Assembly: GCA_021784205.1 (NCBI GenBank)
Contig: JAJXTB010000038.1
Span: 1 to 21,025, forward strand
Length of the DNA stretch: 21,025 bases
DNA from: Actinomycetes bacterium
GTDB taxonomy: Bacteria > Actinomycetota > Acidimicrobiia > Acidimicrobiales > RAAP-2
Reading direction: 5' to 3'
Under the pieces are notes generated by a model that worked only from the letters and a program-made list of their open reading frames with translations, ran no database searches and was not told where the DNA came from. A program made the position numbers and the translations under genes. This document shows, one piece after another, positions 14,326 to 21,025 of the stretch. The number at the start of each line of letters is the position of its first letter. Positions within the stretch are counted from its first letter, which is position 1.

Positions 14326-15108
14326 GTGACCCTGACGACGACCACCCCCACCGGATCGATCCTCGAGGTGTTGCGCGGGAACCGCTCCGAGCGCCCACGT
14401 CGCGACACCGACACGGCCGCGGGACTGCGCGCGATTCTCGAAGACGGGCTCTACGAGACCCGCAACCTCGCGACGTTCGCGTCCCCGCTCGTCGTCAGTG
14501 CCGCGAACGTCGTGCGCCACGCTGACGCGGTCGACATCGCCCGAGCCCCGATCGGACGGCTCCGCGGCGCGCTCGTCGCCGAGCTCGTCCGACTCATCGC
14601 GGTCGGCCATCCGAGCGACGACGCCTTCGAGGACGCGCTACGCGCCTGGCGCGTCGACCAGCCGTCGCGCGATCTCGTGAACACCTTCGACGACCTCGAC
14701 GCCGACGCGCGGGCCCGGCTCGCTTCCGAGGTCAACGCCCACGGCGCGACCCTCGGCCGCGCGCTCGCCACCGTGCCCGGCGCCTGGTCGCTTCGCACGG
14801 CGGTTCGCGTCCGCCTACCCCTCGCCGGCGGCGCCGTGGTGCTGAGCGACGTGGTCGACCTGGTCATCGGCGCGAGCACCGACGCCACCGCGTCCACGGT
14901 GCTGCTCGACGTCACGACCTCGCCGATCGGCACGAGCAGCGCGCGACTCATGCGCTTTCACGCCTTGTCGCACTGCCTGTGCACCTCGGTGATGCCGTGG
15001 CGGGTCGCGATGTTCTCGACGGCCACGGGCGAGCTGGCGAGCGACGACGTCGACGTCACGATGCTCGGCGCCGCCGTCGACGACGTGCTGCACGCGGTGC
15101 GCCCGTGA
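14326..15108 (+). CDS. Uncharacterised cytosolic protein, possibly a degenerate PD-(D/E)XK-like fold
   Basis: I do not recognise the family. The 260-residue protein has a Thr-rich start and a largely helical N-terminal half. The second half has alternating strands: TAVRVRLPLAGGAVVLSD, VVDLVIG, then STVLLDVTTSPIG, a helix RLMRFHALSHCLCTS, and a final strand WRVAMFSTATGEL. The order D(175/178)...LLDVT followed by a helix resembles the core of RecB/Cas4-type nucleases, but the lysine of D/E-x-K is Thr197. Any such relationship would be to an inactive or divergent version. It is soluble, with no signal peptide. GTG at 14326 is the only in-frame start before the conserved-looking region; a poor AAGAGT box lies five bases upstream. 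Its stop overlaps the next gene's GTG by four bases, so the two are probably coupled. Confidence 0.75.
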   Translation: MTLTTTTPTGSILEVLRGNRSERPRRDTDTAAGLRAILEDGLYETRNLATFASPLVVSAANVVRHADAVDIARAPIGRLRGALVAELVRLIAVGHPSDDAFEDALRAWRVDQPSRDLVNTFDDLDADARARLASEVNAHGATLGRALATVPGAWSLRTAVRVRLPLAGGAVVLSDVVDLVIGASTDATASTVLLDVTTSPIGTSSARLMRFHALSHCLCTSVMPWRVAMFSTATGELASDDVDVTMLGAAVDDVLHAVRP

Positions 15109-15911
15109 GCCACACCGACCTCACGGTCCGCGCGATGTCGCCCGACGCCCTCGCGCGCGTGATCGGCGACGCGCCGCGCGAGGCGTTCGTCGTGACCGGG
15201 GCCAACCGACGGGCGCTCACCGAGCGGTTGGGCGCCGTCGAGACCGATCGCCACCGCCGCGTCGACGCCTGGCTCGTCGAGCGCGGCGGACGGCCCGCGA
15301 GCACCTTCGCGTGGTCCCCGACGGCCGCGCGGCGCATCCTCGGCAACGGCGCGCTGCGCCGCGTGGCGGATTCGCGCGCCGGCGCGCTGCGAGACGCGGT
15401 ACGCGACGAGATCGATGACCTGCTCGCCCGCGCCGCCACTGGACGGCTGCGCGCCGGGTCGCTCGGCGCGTGGCTCGCGAACCGCCACCCCGCCGAGCTC
15501 GCCCTCGTCCAGGCCGCCGCCGCCGACTGGGCGGCGACCCTCGCCGACGTCGCCTCGACCATCGCGGCCGACTGGGGGGTCGCCGCCGCCGACGCGTACT
15601 ACGACGTCGCGCGGGCTCGGGCCACCCTGCGGGCCCGGCGCGACCTCGTCGTCGGTCGTGGTGAGGTCGTCGTGCGCCTGCGCGGCGGCGTGCCGCGACC
15701 GAGCGCCGGACCGGGCCTGCGCGCCGACCTCGCGGCGGCGACCTTCGCCGATCCCGACGGCCGCTCGCCTCGCCGCTACGTCGGGGTGTGGCCCGACGCG
15801 GGGGTGATCCTCGCCGTCGACGGCACCGACGCGAACGTGCGAGCCGGTGCCCGCGACCTGGTGCGCGCCGCTATCGTGCTGAGTGAGCCCGGGGACCGTT
15901 TAGCCGCCTAG
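15105..15911 (+). CDS. Uncharacterised protein coupled to the preceding gene
   Basis: This is a 268-residue protein I cannot assign. The start is GTG at 15105, in a four-base GTGA overlap with the preceding stop. It is very rich in Ala and Arg. The N-terminal part (1-60) carries a strand, EAFVVTG, and an Arg-rich segment. The middle (65-180) is helical, with DEIDDLLARAATGRLRAGSL and AADAYYDVARARATLRARRD. The C-terminal part (about 185-268) is predicted to be beta-rich, with VVRLRGG, RRYVGVW and GVILAVDGTDANVRAGARDL. No membrane segment, signal peptide, cysteine pair or catalytic motif is visible. Translational coupling implies that it works with the protein from 14326, perhaps as a complex. 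The gene ends 38 bases before typA, which has its own -10 box. Confidence 0.75.
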   Translation: MSHTDLTVRAMSPDALARVIGDAPREAFVVTGANRRALTERLGAVETDRHRRVDAWLVERGGRPASTFAWSPTAARRILGNGALRRVADSRAGALRDAVRDEIDDLLARAATGRLRAGSLGAWLANRHPAELALVQAAAADWAATLADVASTIAADWGVAAADAYYDVARARATLRARRDLVVGRGEVVVRLRGGVPRPSAGPGLRADLAAATFADPDGRSPRRYVGVWPDAGVILAVDGTDANVRAGARDLVRAAIVLSEPGDRLAA

Positions 15912-15934
15912 CATGGCCACTGGGCGCCGCCTAC

Positions 15935-15940
15935 TAGCGT
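15935..15940 (+). promoter_or_regulatory. -10 box of typA (leaderless-type)
   Basis: TAGCGT ends nine bases before the ATG at 15950, with no Shine-Dalgarno sequence between. Confidence 0.45.
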
Positions 15941-15949
15941 GGTTCAGTC

Positions 15950-17770
15950 ATGTCACTACGCACTTCGCTCAGAAATATCGCCATCATCGCCCACGTCGAC
16001 CACGGAAAGACGACTCTGGTCGACGCGATGCTGCGCCAAACCGGGGCGTTCACCGCGCACGAGGAGCTCACGGACCGGGTCATGGACTCCGGTGACCTCG
16101 AGCGCGAGAAGGGCATCACCATCCTCGCCAAGAACACCGCGGTGAAGTGGCGCGACCTGACGATCAACATCATCGACACCCCCGGCCACGCCGACTTCGG
16201 CGGCGAAGTCGAGCGCGGGCTGGCGATGGTCGACGCGGTCATCCTGCTCGTCGACGCGGCCGAAGGACCCCTGCCCCAGACCCGCTTCGTGCTGCGCAAG
16301 ACCCTCGAGCGACGGTTGCCCGTGGTGCTCTTGATCAACAAGGTCGACCGGCCCGACGCGCGCGTGGCCGACGTCGTCACCGAGGTCGAGAACCTCTTCC
16401 TCGACCTCGACGCCGACGAGCACCAGATCGCCTTCCCCATCCTCTACGCGAGCGCCCGCCAGGGCTGGGCGTCACACGACGCCACCGACACCGGCGGCGA
16501 CCTGACCCCGCTCTTTCAGACGATCGCCGACTACGTGCCCGCCCCCGAGTACGACCCCGATCACGGCCTCCAGGCGCTCGTGTGCAACCTCGACGCCTCG
16601 CCCTACCTGGGCCGACTGGCGCTGTGTCGCGTGGTCAACGGCACCCTCGAACGCGGCCAGCGCATCGCGTGGTGTCGCATCGACGGGACCATCGAGCACG
16701 CCAAGATCACCGAGCTCTTCATCACCGAGGCCCTCGACCGCGTCCCCGCCCAGAGCGCCGGCCCCGGCGACATCGTGGCGGTCGCGGGCTTTGACGACAT
16801 CACGATCGGCGAGACGCTCGCCGACCCCGAGAACCCCATCGCCTTGGAGCCCCTGCACGTCGACGAGCCGAGCCTCTCGATGACGATCGGCATCAACACC
16901 TCGCCGCTCGCCGGCACCGAGGGCAAGCTCCTCACCGCCCGCATGGTCAAGGACCGCCTCGACCGCGAGCTGGTGGGCAACGTCTCGCTGCGCGTGCTCG
17001 CCACCGAGCGCCCCGACGCCTGGGAGGTCCAGGGCCGCGGCGAGCTGCAACTCGCGATCCTGATCGAGACGATGCGCCGCGAGGGCTTCGAGCTGACGGT
17101 CGGCAAGCCCCAGGTCGTCACCAAGGTCATCGACGGCCACGTCAACGAGCCGATGGAGCGGGTCACCATCGACGTGCCCGAGGAGTTCGTCGGCGCGGTG
17201 ACGACGTTGCTCGCGACCCGCAAGGGCACGGTGCTCGACATGGTGAACCACGGCACCGGCTGGGTCCGACTCGAGTGGCGCATTCCGGCGCGCGGGCTCG
17301 TGGGCATCCGCACCGAGTTCATGACCGAGACGCGCGGCTCGGGGATGATGCACTCGAACTTCGACGGCTACGCGCCCTGGTTCGGCGAGATTCGCACCCG
17401 GCGCAACGGGGTCCTCGTCGCCGACCGGCGCGGTGACACGACCGGCAACGCGCTGATCGACCTCGAGCAGCGCGGCGTGCTCTTCGTCGGCCCGGGCGTC
17501 GAGGTCTACGAGGGGATGATCGTCGGCGAGAACGCCCGCTCCGACGAGATGAACGTCAATCCGACCAAGGAGAAGAAGCTCACCAACATGCGCGCGTCGG
17601 GCAGCGACAACTTCGAGAAGATCTCGCCGCCGACCATCTTCTCCCTGGAGCAGGCGCTCGAGTTCATCGCCGACGACGAGGCCGTCGAGGTCACGCCGAA
17701 GTCGGTGCGGCTGCGCAAGACGGTCCTCGACCACTCTCAGCGCGCGCGACTCCGCAGTAAGAAGGGCTAG
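15950..17770 (+). CDS. typA: Ribosome-associated translational GTPase TypA/BipA
   Basis: TypA/BipA is an EF-G-like GTPase that binds ribosomes and aids 50S assembly and growth under stress. The GTPase motifs are complete: G1 AHVDHGKT (14-21), the switch region EREKGITI (51-58), G3 DTPGHADFGGEV (76-87) and G4 NKVDRPDA. After the domain II barrel and domain III, the BipA-specific C-terminus includes RGLVGIRTEFMTETRGSGMM and NPTKEKKLTNMRASGSD. These separate it from LepA and EF-G. Its 606 residues match the family. The ATG at 15950 is chosen because SLRTSLRNIAIIAHVDHGKT aligns with the usual N-terminus. A tRNA-Ser follows 20 bases after its stop. Confidence 0.97.
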   Translation: MSLRTSLRNIAIIAHVDHGKTTLVDAMLRQTGAFTAHEELTDRVMDSGDLEREKGITILAKNTAVKWRDLTINIIDTPGHADFGGEVERGLAMVDAVILLVDAAEGPLPQTRFVLRKTLERRLPVVLLINKVDRPDARVADVVTEVENLFLDLDADEHQIAFPILYASARQGWASHDATDTGGDLTPLFQTIADYVPAPEYDPDHGLQALVCNLDASPYLGRLALCRVVNGTLERGQRIAWCRIDGTIEHAKITELFITEALDRVPAQSAGPGDIVAVAGFDDITIGETLADPENPIALEPLHVDEPSLSMTIGINTSPLAGTEGKLLTARMVKDRLDRELVGNVSLRVLATERPDAWEVQGRGELQLAILIETMRREGFELTVGKPQVVTKVIDGHVNEPMERVTIDVPEEFVGAVTTLLATRKGTVLDMVNHGTGWVRLEWRIPARGLVGIRTEFMTETRGSGMMHSNFDGYAPWFGEIRTRRNGVLVADRRGDTTGNALIDLEQRGVLFVGPGVEVYEGMIVGENARSDEMNVNPTKEKKLTNMRASGSDNFEKISPPTIFSLEQALEFIADDEAVEVTPKSVRLRKTVLDHSQRARLRSKKG

Positions 17771-17776
17771 CTCAAG

Positions 17777-17782
17777 TAGAGT
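17777..17782 (+). promoter_or_regulatory. -10 box of tRNA-Ser(TGA)
   Basis: TAGAGT ends seven bases before the mature tRNA 5' end, so transcription may start at or almost at the first tRNA base. No good -35 is seen. Confidence 0.55.
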
Positions 17783-17789
17783 CGTCCCC

Positions 17790-17877
17790 GGAGGGATGAC
17801 AGAGCGGACGAATGTACCGGTCTTGAAAACCGGCGTGGGCTTGCCCACCGTGGGTTCGAATCCCACTCCCTCCGCCA
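17790..17877 (+). tRNA. tRNA-Ser (anticodon TGA)
   Basis: This is a class II tRNA. The acceptor stem GGAGGGA pairs with TCCCTCC, and the anticodon stem CCGGT/ACCGG encloses the loop CTTGAAA with anticodon TGA. A long variable arm (GTGGGC-TT-GCCCAC) is followed by the T arm GTGGG-TTCGAAT-CCCAC and discriminator G. CCA is encoded at 17875-17877. It reads TCA and other TCN serine codons. The 155 bases after it, up to the prephenate dehydratase stop at 18033, show no gene or clear terminator. Confidence 0.96.
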
Positions 17878-18032
17878 TGTACTGACCCACGGATCAGGGA
17901 TAATCCAACTTCAACACGTTGTCCCAGCAACAGTCCGTGCGACCGAGGCAACACGACGACCTCGAAGGCTCGGCGCACTCCCTCCCGACGCCCGGTCACG
18001 CAGATGGAACGCGCCGGACCGAGATGGCCCGA

Positions 18033-18953
18033 TCAGTCGAGGGGCCGTACGCGCGCGCGCAGCGACGCCATCCAGTCCGTCGCGGCCCGACGCGCCTCGT
18101 CGATCTCGCCGCGCCTGCTCGTCGCTTCCTCGCCGGTCACCGGGTAGGAGCCGAGGAACTTCACGCGCGCGAGGTGGACCTGGAGGTCGACGAGACAGTC
18201 GGCGACGATGTCGTCGTCGACGTGACCCTCGAACTCGATCACGAAGCAGTAGTTCCCGAGCCCGAGTTTGGTCGGTCGACTCTCGAGCTTGGTCAGGTTG
18301 ATGTCGCGCGCCGCGAAACGCCCCAGGATCCCGTAGAGCGAACCCGGACGGTCGTTGTCCTGGAAGCAGACGATGGTCGTGCGATCGTGGCCCGTCGGCG
18401 TCGCGATGGCGTCGCGACCGACCACGACGAACCGCGTGGCGTTGCCCGGGTGGTCCTCGATGTCCGGGGCGAGTGACGCGAGACCGAAGATCTCACCGGC
18501 CATCGCCGAACCGACGGCCGCCCAGGGCTCGTCGGACCCAGCGACCAATCGCGCCGCCTCCGAGGTGGACGTCGACTGGACGACGCCGGCGCGCGGCATG
18601 CCGGCGAGGAATCCGCGAACCTGCGCGAGCGCGTGCACGTAGCTGTACACGGTCGTGACCGCCGCGAGCGACACCCCGGGACGGGCGAGCAGGTGCAGGT
18701 GGATCGGACGCACGACCTCGCGCTCGATGTAGAGGTCGTAGTCGAAGACCAGACCGTCGATCGTCGCCGACACCGTGCCCTCGATCGCGTTCTCGATGGG
18801 AACGAGCGCCCGGTCGAGTCGACCGGCGGCGACGTCGGCGAGCAGGTCACCGATCGTGGCGACCGCGACGGCGCGGCTGTCGCCGAGGGTGGTGACGGCC
18901 TCGTGCGTGAACGAGCCTTCCGGGCCGAGAAAACCGATCGTCGTCGCGTTCAT
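18033..18953 (-). CDS. pheA: Prephenate dehydratase
   Basis: The enzyme converts prephenate to phenylpyruvate, the committed step of phenylalanine synthesis. The catalytic domain (about 5-185) has GFLGPEGSFTHEA, the VPIENAIEGTVS segment and the TRF motif at residues 173-175 (NATRFVVVGRD) needed for catalysis. A C-terminal ACT domain (about 193-275) has the regulatory GSLYGIL and ESRPTKLGLGNYCFVIEFEGH stretches, implying feedback control by phenylalanine. There is no chorismate mutase domain, so this is the stand-alone form usual in actinobacteria. The start is ATG at 18953, five bases after a TAGGAT box, leaderless-type. It is divergent from the PLP decarboxylase gene. Confidence 0.95.
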   Translation of the reverse strand: MNATTIGFLGPEGSFTHEAVTTLGDSRAVAVATIGDLLADVAAGRLDRALVPIENAIEGTVSATIDGLVFDYDLYIEREVVRPIHLHLLARPGVSLAAVTTVYSYVHALAQVRGFLAGMPRAGVVQSTSTSEAARLVAGSDEPWAAVGSAMAGEIFGLASLAPDIEDHPGNATRFVVVGRDAIATPTGHDRTTIVCFQDNDRPGSLYGILGRFAARDINLTKLESRPTKLGLGNYCFVIEFEGHVDDDIVADCLVDLQVHLARVKFLGSYPVTGEEATSRRGEIDEARRAATDWMASLRARVRPLD

Positions 18954-18958
18954 GCCAC

Positions 18959-18964
18959 ATCCTA
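18959..18964 (-). promoter_or_regulatory. -10 box of prephenate dehydratase (leaderless-type)
   Basis: TAGGAT on the minus strand ends five bases before the ATG at 18953, and no ribosome binding site intervenes. Confidence 0.5.
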
Positions 18965-19006
18965 CCGACCGGTTCGAACGCTCACCTGCGGGTCGCGCCG
19001 GGTGTC

Positions 19007-19012
19007 TACGAT
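19007..19012 (+). promoter_or_regulatory. Possible -10 box of the PLP decarboxylase gene
   Basis: TACGAT lies 31 bases before the ATG at 19044. Unlike most neighbours, this would leave a short 5' leader, containing AAAGG about nine bases before the start codon as a ribosome binding site. Confidence 0.4.
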
Positions 19013-19043
19013 AGCAAGGGCCTCATTTGAAAGGTAACGAGTT

Positions 19044-20414
19044 ATGGGACATCCGATGTTTGAATACGACGCTGAGGCGACCAACGCGATCCTCGACTAC
19101 TGCCGGGACCGGCTCGCCCTGGATCCCGTGCCCCTCGACTACGGCGGACTCGCCACGCTGCCCCTGGACGAGCTCTCGACGATGATCACCGCCGAGGGCC
19201 GCGCACCCGTCGAGGTGCTCGACTTCTTCAAGCGGTCCCTCGCCCCGGCGGTCGTCTCGAGCGACCCGCCCACCTACCTCGCCTTCATCCCCAACGCGCC
19301 GACCAAGAACTCGCTGCTCTTTGACATGGTGGTCGCCTGTTCGGGGCTGAACGGCACCAGCTGGCTGGAGTCGGCCGGGGTCGTGGTCGCCGAGAACCAG
19401 GCCCTCGGGTACCTCGCCGGCCGCGCGGGGATGCCCGAGGGGTCCGGCGGCGCCTTCGTCTCGGGCGGCTCGATGGGCAACCTCGCCGGGCTCACGGTCG
19501 GGCGCGACGTCGGACGCACGCGGCGCCCCGACCTGGACCCGCGCAGCGTGCGCTACGCCATCTCGGCCGACACCCACTCGAGCGTCGGCAAGGCGCTGCA
19601 CGTCATCGGCGTGGACGCCCTGCTCGTGGAGACCGAGGACCACCGCTTCACCCGCGAAGCACTGATCGACGCGCTCGCGCGTGACCCGCACCCCGAGACG
19701 GTGATCGGCGTCGTGGCGACCTCGGGGACGACCAACGCCGGCATCGTCGACGACCTCGAGGGGCTCGGCAGCTACGCGCGCGAGCACGATCTCTGGTTCC
19801 ACGTCGACGGCGCCTACGGCGGCGCGGCGATGATGTCGGCCACGGAGGGCCACCGCTTCACGGGGCTGCGCCACGCCGACAGCTTCGTCGTGGACCCCCA
19901 CAAGTGGCTCTTCGCGCCACTGGACTGCGCGGCCCTGATCTATCGCAACCCCACGGTCGCGCGCAAGGTGCTGGCCCAGCAGGCGAGTTACCTCGACATC
20001 CTGCACAGCACCGACGACGAGCACTACGAGTGGAACCCGTCGGACTTCGCGATCCACCTCTCGCGGCGCGCCCGCGGGTTGCCGTTCTGGTACTCGCTGG
20101 TCACCTACGGCACGGCCGCCTTCGAGTCGGCGATCCAGGCGGCGATCGACCTCGCGCGACGCGCCGAGGCGATCATCGGCGAGTACGACCACGTCGAGAT
20201 GGTGCGCCCGAGCAGCCTGTCGGTGGTGATGTTCCGTCGCCACGGGTGGAACGACGAGCGCTACAACGAGTGGAGCCTGCAGCTGCTGCGCGACCAGATC
20301 GCCTTCGTCACCCCGACCAAGTGGGAGGGCGAGACGGTCGCGCGCTTCGCCTTCTTACACCCCGACACCGACGAGGCGTTGGTGCGCCGGATCCTCGAGA
20401 CGATGCGGGACTAA
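19044..20414 (+). CDS. PLP-dependent group II amino acid decarboxylase
   Basis: This cytosolic pyridoxal-phosphate enzyme belongs to the glutamate / aromatic amino acid / histidine decarboxylase group. Key residues are visible: His178 in DTHSS (stacks on PLP), Asp255 in HVDGAYGG (contacts the pyridine nitrogen) and Lys287 in VDPHKWLF (Schiff base). GTTNAGIVDDLE at 228-239 is also typical, as is the N-terminal SSDPPTYLAFIPNAP. The length of 456 residues fits the group. The substrate cannot be fixed; an aromatic amino acid or a related one is plausible. The ATG at 19044 has AAAGG nine bases upstream. The stop overlaps that of the convergent agmatinase-family gene. Both enzymes concern amines, but opposite strands argue against an operon. 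Confidence 0.92.
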   Translation: MGHPMFEYDAEATNAILDYCRDRLALDPVPLDYGGLATLPLDELSTMITAEGRAPVEVLDFFKRSLAPAVVSSDPPTYLAFIPNAPTKNSLLFDMVVACSGLNGTSWLESAGVVVAENQALGYLAGRAGMPEGSGGAFVSGGSMGNLAGLTVGRDVGRTRRPDLDPRSVRYAISADTHSSVGKALHVIGVDALLVETEDHRFTREALIDALARDPHPETVIGVVATSGTTNAGIVDDLEGLGSYAREHDLWFHVDGAYGGAAMMSATEGHRFTGLRHADSFVVDPHKWLFAPLDCAALIYRNPTVARKVLAQQASYLDILHSTDDEHYEWNPSDFAIHLSRRARGLPFWYSLVTYGTAAFESAIQAAIDLARRAEAIIGEYDHVEMVRPSSLSVVMFRRHGWNDERYNEWSLQLLRDQIAFVTPTKWEGETVARFAFLHPDTDEALVRRILETMRD

Positions 20415-21025
20415 CGCCCCTTCAGCAAGGGGTCGCCCGGGTCGCGCACGGCGGCGCCACGGCGCTGGGCCGCGGCCCAGGCGACGCCCCCGAGCGCCTC
20501 GAGCACCACGCGGTTGCCGAGGTACGCGGTGATCTCGGCGTGGTCGTAGGGCGGCGAGACCTCGACCACGTCGAGGCCCCCGAGGGGGCCCTCCATCGCG
20601 ATGCGACGCACGGCGTCGAGCAGTTGTCGACTCGACAGCCCGCCCGGCTCGGGCGTGCCGGTGCCCGGCGCCGACCCCGGGTCCACGACGTCGACGTCGA
20701 CCGAGAGGAAGATCGCGTCGCAGTCGGTGCGGGCCAGTTCGAGGGCCTCGTCGAGCACGGCGTCCAGGCCCCGCGCCACGATCTCACCCATCTCGAAGGA
20801 GCGCATCTGTTGCTCGGCCATCCAGTCCAGCGTCTCGGGCTCGGGCCAGTAGCCCCGCAGCCCGATCTGGATGAACCGGTCGCCGCGGCAGGCGCCGGAC
20901 TCGATCAGCCGGCGCATCGGCGTGCCGTGGCCGTAGAGCGAGCCCATCTGGGTGTCGCCGGTGTCGGCGTGGGCGTCGAAGTGGATGACCGAGACGCGAC
21001 CCCAGCCGACGTGGCGCGCGAGGGC
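20411..21025 (-). CDS. Agmatinase/arginase family ureohydrolase (5' end cut by window)
   Basis: This binuclear manganese hydrolase cleaves the guanidino group of agmatine or a similar substrate to give urea and putrescine-like products. The frame is open from the right edge to the stop at 20411. Metal-ligand motifs are seen in FDAHADT (just inside the edge) and SVDVDVVDPGSAPGTGTPEP, the latter very like agmatinase SpeB. The downstream DVVEVSPPYDHAEITAYLGNR is also typical. About 204 residues are present, so roughly the first third is missing. Family membership is secure. Agmatinase is favoured over arginase or guanidinobutyrase by the SVDVDVVDP context but is not proven. Its stop overlaps that of the decarboxylase gene on the other strand. 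Confidence 0.92.
   Translation of the reverse strand, partial: ALARHVGWGRVSVIHFDAHADTGDTQMGSLYGHGTPMRRLIESGACRGDRFIQIGLRGYWPEPETLDWMAEQQMRSFEMGEIVARGLDAVLDEALELARTDCDAIFLSVDVDVVDPGSAPGTGTPEPGGLSSRQLLDAVRRIAMEGPLGGLDVVEVSPPYDHAEITAYLGNRVVLEALGGVAWAAAQRRGAAVRDPGDPLLKGR

Noticed and set aside
16472..17890. 472-codon minus-strand open frame
   Set aside because: It is antisense to typA and spans the tRNA-Ser, so it is a high-GC shadow.
17878..18032. Possible small gene or RNA between tRNA-Ser(TGA) and pheA
   Set aside because: No convincing start, promoter spacing, hairpin or coding bias was found in these 155 bases.
18972..18979. GTTCGAAC palindrome between pheA and the decarboxylase as a second LexA box
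   Set aside because: A LexA box needs GAAC-N4-GTTC; this is the reverse arrangement without a spacer. It could be another operator but nothing supports one.

Overview
The window is high-GC bacterial DNA with dense, short-spaced genes on both strands. An actinobacterium is the best fit: the rimO-pgsA-cinA-recA order, a Gram-positive-type LexA box (GAAC-N4-GTTC) before recA, many apparently leaderless genes, a DUF4395 protein and stand-alone prephenate dehydratase all point that way. A secreted acid-type S53 peptidase suggests an acidophilic or soil lineage such as Acidimicrobiia, but that placement is inference.

Layout. Positions 1-6270 (minus strand) hold a housekeeping run transcribed right to left: rimO, pgsA, cinA, a serine beta-lactamase-like hydrolase, and recA. 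recA is cut by the left edge and interrupted by a complete 362-residue intein with a LAGLIDADG-type homing endonuclease domain, inserted in the L2 DNA-binding loop. A LexA box lies inside the recA promoter spacer. A tRNA-Ser(GCT) with a strong hairpin lies just upstream of rimO.

Positions 6500-14300 are more accessory: an orphan secreted solute-binding protein, a NUDIX hydrolase (minus), a TauE/SafE permease and a DUF4395 membrane protein, a secreted S53 (sedolisin/kumamolisin-like) peptidase, and a large secreted protein with propeller-like repeats, a Thr-rich linker and a possible glycoside-hydrolase-like C-terminus. These are followed by a 74-residue charged helical protein and a 33-residue single-pass membrane miniprotein on the opposite strand. 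A coupled pair of unrecognised cytosolic genes follows (14326-15911).

Positions 15950-20414 return to housekeeping functions: typA/bipA, tRNA-Ser(TGA), prephenate dehydratase (minus) and a PLP-dependent group II decarboxylase. The right edge cuts an agmatinase/arginase-family gene (minus).

The most notable things are the recA intein, a recurring TAGNNT box 5-10 bases before start codons or tRNA 5' ends (apparently leaderless transcription), a secreted protein whose signal peptide begins upstream of any canonical start codon, and the short membrane protein. I did not see a defence island, CRISPR array, transposase or prophage. No stretch over 300 bases is without a gene.
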